DNA from: a bacterium 1XD21-70
GTDB taxonomy: Bacteria; Bacillota; Clostridia; Lachnospirales; Lachnospiraceae
Direction: 5' to 3'
Length of the DNA: 64,000 bases
NCBI GenBank assembly: GCA_003669055.1
Contig: RAYB01000016.1
Span: 1-64,000, forward strand
Below the pieces are notes generated by a model. The model was not told the origin of the DNA. It was given only the letters and a program-made list of their open reading frames with translations, and did no database searches. This document shows positions 60,226-64,000 of this stretch, one piece after another (the stretch's first letter is position 1; each line of letters starts with the position of its first letter). The translations under genes were made by a program, and so were the position numbers.

Positions 60226-62817
60226 ATGAATATAAATAAGTTTACACAAAAATCAATGGAGGCGGTGCAGAACTGTGAAAAGCTGGCTTATGAATTCGGC
60301 AACCAGCAGATTGAGCAAGAGCATTTGTTTTGCAGCCTGCTGACCTTGGATGACAGCCTGATCTTGAAACTGCTGACTAAGATGGGGGTCGGGAAGGAAC
60401 AGATCCTGAATGAAGCAAACCACCGGCTTGCAGGCCTTCCTAAGGTGAGCGGGAGCGGCCAGGTGTATATCAGCGGGGACCTGAATAAGGTGCTGATCAA
60501 CGCGGAGGATGAATCGCGGGCTATGGGCGATGAATATGTCTCGGTTGAGCATATTTTTCTTTCCATGTTAAAGCATGCGGACCGGACAATGAAGGAACTG
60601 TTCCGGCAGTATGGGATCAGCCGGGACAGCTTTTTGCAGGCGCTGTCTACGGTGCGGGGGAACCAGCGGGTGGTCAGCGACAACCCGGAGGCGACGTATG
60701 ATACACTCGAAAAATACGGTTATGACCTGGTGGAGCGGGCAAGGAACCAGAAGCTAGACCCGGTGATTGGCCGGGACGGCGAGATCCGGAATGTGGTTCA
60801 GATCTTATCGCGGAAGACGAAAAATAACCCGGTGCTGATCGGGGAACCCGGTGTAGGCAAGACGGCTGTCGTGGAAGGGCTGGCGCAAAGGATTGTCCGG
60901 GGAGACGTGCCGGAAGCGTTAAAGGACCGTAAGCTGTTTGCCCTTGATATGGGGGCGCTGGTGGCCGGTGCCAAGTACCGGGGGGAATTTGAGGAAAGGC
61001 TGAAGGCAGTCCTGGAGGAGGTAAAAAAGAGCGACGGGCAGATCATCCTCTTTATTGACGAACTGCACACAATTGTGGGGGCGGGCAAGACGGAAGGCTC
61101 CATGGATGCCGGGAATTTGTTAAAGCCGATGCTGGCTCGGGGCGAACTGCACTGCATCGGAGCCACGACCCTTGATGAATACCGCAAATATATTGAAAAG
61201 GATGCAGCGCTGGAAAGAAGATTCCAGCCGGTGGTGGTGGATCAGCCGACGGTGGAGGATACGATCTCTATCCTGAGGGGGATCAAAGACCGGTATGAAG
61301 TATTCCATGGGGTTAAAATCACGGATTCGGCGCTGGTGGCTGCGGCTACGCTGTCTGACCGCTATATCACAGACCGGTTCCTTCCGGATAAAGCGATTGA
61401 TTTGGTGGATGAGGCCTGCGCCCTGATTAAGACGGAACTGGATTCGATGCCGTCAGAACTGGATGAACTTTCCCGGAGGATTATGCAGCTGGAAATTGAG
61501 GAGACAGCCCTGAAAAAGGAGACCGACCACCTAAGCCAGGAACGTTTACAGGACCTGCAGAGGAACCTGGCAGAACTGCACGATGAGTTTGCCAGCCGCA
61601 AGGCACAGTGGGAGAACGAAAAAGCATCGGTAGATAAGCTGTCGGCCCTGCGTGAGGAGATCGAACAGGTGGGGCGGGATATCGCCCAGGCACAGCAGCA
61701 GTATGACCTTAATAAGGCGGCAGAACTTCAGTATGGCAGGCTGCCGCAGCTCAAGAAGGAATTGGCGGCGGCTGAGGGGCAGGTGAAGAGCCAGGACCTG
61801 AGTTTGGTGAGGGAGAGCGTCAGTGACGATGAGATTGCCCGGATTATTTCCCGCTGGACGGGTATTCCGGTCAGCAAACTCAATGAAAGCGAGCGAAGCA
61901 AGATCCTCCACCTGGATGAAGTGCTGCATAAGCGTGTGGTTGGCCAGGATGAGGGCGTGGAGAAGGTGACAGAGGCGATTCTCCGGTCCAAGGCAGGAAT
62001 CAAGGATCCCAGCAAGCCGATCGGCTCCTTCCTCTTCCTGGGGCCTACCGGTGTCGGCAAGACCGAGTTGGCAAAAGCACTGGCGGAGGCATTATTTGAT
62101 GACGAGAATAATATGGTGCGGATCGATATGAGTGAGTATATGGAGAAGCATTCCGTAGCACGCCTGATCGGGGCGCCCCCAGGGTATGTGGGATACGATG
62201 AGGGCGGGCAGCTGACCGAGGCAGTCAGGCGCAAGCCGTATTCTGTGGTGCTGTTTGATGAGGTGGAAAAGGCACATCCGGATGTGTTTAACGTGCTGCT
62301 CCAGGTGCTGGATGACGGGCGGATCACCGATTCTGCCGGGAAGACCGTAGATTTTAAAAATACGATCCTTATTATGACATCAAACATCGGCTCCCAATAC
62401 CTGCTGGATGGGATCGGAGAAGACGGTGCGATCCGGCCAGAGGCAGGGCAGATGGTGCTGGCAGATTTGCGGAACCATTTCCGCCCGGAGTTTTTGAACC
62501 GGCTGGATGAGACCATTCTGTTTAAGCCCCTGACGAAGGACAATATCGGCCATATCGTGGAACTGATGGTGGCAGATGTGAACCGCAGGCTGGAGGATAA
62601 GGAACTCCGGGTGGAACTGACCGGGCAGGCGAAGGATTATATTACCGAAAACGGTTATGATCCGGCGTATGGCGCACGGCCATTGCGCAGGTACCTGCAA
62701 AAACATGTGGAGACGCTGGCGGCAAGGATTATCCTGCAAGGGGATATCCGCCAGGGGCAGGCAATTGTGGTTGATGTGGCAGCGGACGGCGGACGTTTGA
62801 TTGCATTTGCGGAGTAA
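60226..62817 (+). CDS. clpB: ATP-dependent disaggregase ClpB
   Basis: A Hsp100 chaperone that extracts proteins from aggregates. Residues 1-145 are the double Clp-N domain ([27 protein letters not shown]). AAA1 has [13 protein letters not shown] and [12 protein letters not shown]. The middle coiled coil (about 400-525, [20 protein letters not shown]) marks ClpB rather than ClpC. AAA2 has [19 protein letters not shown] and the C-terminal [24 protein letters not shown]-like GGGAGG before the ATG at 60226 fixes the start over an upstream frame to 60157. Length 863 aa. Regulation by HrcA is suggested by the CIRCE-like site. Confidence 0.97.
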   Translation: MNINKFTQKSMEAVQNCEKLAYEFGNQQIEQEHLFCSLLTLDDSLILKLLTKMGVGKEQILNEANHRLAGLPKVSGSGQVYISGDLNKVLINAEDESRAMGDEYVSVEHIFLSMLKHADRTMKELFRQYGISRDSFLQALSTVRGNQRVVSDNPEATYDTLEKYGYDLVERARNQKLDPVIGRDGEIRNVVQILSRKTKNNPVLIGEPGVGKTAVVEGLAQRIVRGDVPEALKDRKLFALDMGALVAGAKYRGEFEERLKAVLEEVKKSDGQIILFIDELHTIVGAGKTEGSMDAGNLLKPMLARGELHCIGATTLDEYRKYIEKDAALERRFQPVVVDQPTVEDTISILRGIKDRYEVFHGVKITDSALVAAATLSDRYITDRFLPDKAIDLVDEACALIKTELDSMPSELDELSRRIMQLEIEETALKKETDHLSQERLQDLQRNLAELHDEFASRKAQWENEKASVDKLSALREEIEQVGRDIAQAQQQYDLNKAAELQYGRLPQLKKELAAAEGQVKSQDLSLVRESVSDDEIARIISRWTGIPVSKLNESERSKILHLDEVLHKRVVGQDEGVEKVTEAILRSKAGIKDPSKPIGSFLFLGPTGVGKTELAKALAEALFDDENNMVRIDMSEYMEKHSVARLIGAPPGYVGYDEGGQLTEAVRRKPYSVVLFDEVEKAHPDVFNVLLQVLDDGRITDSAGKTVDFKNTILIMTSNIGSQYLLDGIGEDGAIRPEAGQMVLADLRNHFRPEFLNRLDETILFKPLTKDNIGHIVELMVADVNRRLEDKELRVELTGQAKDYITENGYDPAYGARPLRRYLQKHVETLAARIILQGDIRQGQAIVVDVAADGGRLIAFAE

Positions 62818-62958
62818 ATGTGGTTATTGGTAAAATCCACGGGAGATAAAAGATATGAGAGCAGGGAAAATTGTCGTGGAAAAAAGGGGGGAAGTGTAGT
62901 AAAATAGAAAAATCATGGATGGTTGGCCATGAATCATGGAGATAAAGAGGAGAGGGTT

Positions 62959-64000
62959 ATGGGACATAAGGGGCGGTTTTGCCGTGTTTTGGCGTGGGTG
63001 CTGGTTGCTGCATTGTCTGGTTCGGCGGCATCTTGCGGCGGGCGGACTGAGGCAGCCAGCATGAAGCTTAGGAAAACAGAGGGCAAGGTTGAGGTAGAGG
63101 ACAGCAAGGGGAAGGATATCGAGCCGGAGGAACAGATGCATCTGTACAGCGGGTATCTGGTGGGCACGAGGAAGGAAAGCTATGCCTGGATCGACTTAGA
63201 CCATGTGAAGCTGACAAAGGTGGACGCTAAGAGCGAGGTCGAGATAAAAAAGAAAAAGGATAAGCTGGAGATTGTAGTAAATTCCGGCAATCTGTTTTTT
63301 AATATAACCGAACCCCTGGGGGAGGACGAGACATTGGATATCCGTTCTTCATCGATGGTGGTGGGGATCCGGGGAACCTGCGGCTGGGTTGAGGTGGAGG
63401 ATGACTCACGGATGAGGGTTTATATCCTCGAAGGAAAGGTAAAATGCTCGGTTGCAGGAGAGGAATCCGCGGACGGGGTTACGACATCTGTGCTGGCAGG
63501 CGAGATGGCGGAGATGAAGGTCTCCAAAGGGAAGGCGGATATTTCCGTGGAAGAGATTGCGGCGAACCAGATCCCGGATTTCGTGATGGAGGAGTTGGAG
63601 GACGATGAAAAACTGCATGAACGGATCTTGGATGATTCGGGGCTGGATGTCTGGGAGGAGTTAGAGGAGGATGCGGCCGGGCAGGAAGGGGGGGAGGAAG
63701 ACACGGTGGGGGACACCGGAGAGGAGGATTGGCAGGAAGAGGAATCTTTGGGCCAAGGGGGAGTATCTTTTGGGAGTTCGTCTTCCTATGGGCTGCCTGT
63801 GACGGAAACGTATGACCCGGCAACCAGGATCCGCCGGGTTACGCTGGATCCGCCGGGATATCAGCTGGAGGTCTACCACGAAATCCCTGTTTTTGAGGAA
63901 ACTACTGTGGGGTATCAGAAGATAAACCAGCACTTCCGGGAACTGGAGAAGGTTTTTTTTGGACCGAACGGGGAGGCGCAGTCTGTCTGGGGATATGTTA
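62959..64000 (+). CDS. FecR-domain exported protein, cut by the window end
   Basis: The open frame starts with ATG at 62959 after GAGGAGAGGG and has no stop to 64000. A signal peptide (residues 1-30, RVLAWVLVAALSGSAASC) may end in a lipobox-like Cys or be an Ala-X-Ala cleavage. Residues about 35-180 are a FecR-like beta domain (LRKTEGKVEVEDSKGKDIEP, then IRSSSMVVGIRGTCGWVEV and VYILEGKVKCSV). An acidic linker (about 195-265) leads to YHEIPVFEETTVGYQKIN, which resembles the start of an RsiV/DUF3298-type domain. The rest lies outside the window, so the function is not assignable. Confidence 0.8.
   Translation, partial: MGHKGRFCRVLAWVLVAALSGSAASCGGRTEAASMKLRKTEGKVEVEDSKGKDIEPEEQMHLYSGYLVGTRKESYAWIDLDHVKLTKVDAKSEVEIKKKKDKLEIVVNSGNLFFNITEPLGEDETLDIRSSSMVVGIRGTCGWVEVEDDSRMRVYILEGKVKCSVAGEESADGVTTSVLAGEMAEMKVSKGKADISVEEIAANQIPDFVMEELEDDEKLHERILDDSGLDVWEELEEDAAGQEGGEEDTVGDTGEEDWQEEESLGQGGVSFGSSSSYGLPVTETYDPATRIRRVTLDPPGYQLEVYHEIPVFEETTVGYQKINQHFRELEKVFFGPNGEAQSVWGYV

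Overview
The window looks like a chromosomal segment of a Gram-positive anaerobe in the Clostridia, most like a gut Lachnospiraceae member. The evidence is strong AGGAGG-type ribosome sites, TTGACA/TATAAT promoters with 17-base spacers, occasional GTG and TTG starts, a V-type ATPase instead of an F-type gene set, a class B sortase, a CIRCE-like heat-shock operator, and clostridial families such as DUF4358, DHHW and DUF1461. This placement is inferred from gene content. I see no rRNA, CRISPR array, transposase, prophage or plasmid gene, and almost everything is intact.

Layout. 0-7.5 kb: a hemerythrin-response regulator fusion, a stand-alone alanyl-tRNA editing enzyme, a DEDD exonuclease with an apparently leaderless mRNA, a membrane-domain/D,D-carboxypeptidase fusion, a TRIC-like channel and a PAP2 phosphatase. 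7.5-16.1 kb: a complete nine-gene V-type ATPase operon on the minus strand behind a strongly folded leader. 16.3-18.9 kb: an SH3/HEPN-like membrane protein, trmB, trxA and tRNA-Lys. 18.9-28.5 kb: the most interesting block. A sigma-54 activator is followed by a consensus -24/-12 promoter that drives one operon of eight genes: a sugar-alcohol-type dehydrogenase, a five-gene LIV-type ABC importer, and DhaK and DhaL kinase subunits, closed by a strong terminator. It reads as an import, oxidise and phosphorylate pathway for an unidentified polyol or related compound.

28.6-39.6 kb: topB, a class B sortase, two converging tRNA-Gly genes, a SpoU-family methyltransferase, an integral membrane protein, an acyltransferase, pheA, and a polyphosphate pair (ppx, ppk1). 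39.6-44 kb: an envelope O-acylation operon (SGNH hydrolase, DUF4358 lipoprotein, MBOAT, DHHW protein). 44-46.7 kb: glgB with a histone-H1-like lysine/alanine tail. 46.7-50.2 kb: pyrC, a split threonine/serine exporter and a metallo-beta-lactamase-fold hydrolase. 50.3-55.3 kb: a DUF378 protein and a polyamine operon (XRE-cupin regulator, potA, potB, potC, potD). 55.3-64 kb: a lactonase-like beta-propeller, aroC, an RpiB-family isomerase, asnA, a DUF4397 protein, clpB with a CIRCE-like operator, and a FecR-domain protein cut by the window end.

Beyond ordinary genes, the strongest oddities are the sigma-54/LIV/DhaKL operon with a 16-base-arm inverted repeat about 115 bases upstream of its start, two copies of a covarying REP-like palindrome (one lying in frame inside the MBOAT gene), the GlgB tail, the folded V-ATPase leader, and a hairpin that buries the ribosome site of the DUF378 gene. 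Database and structure searches could not be run here, so family names rest on motifs and recalled family features.
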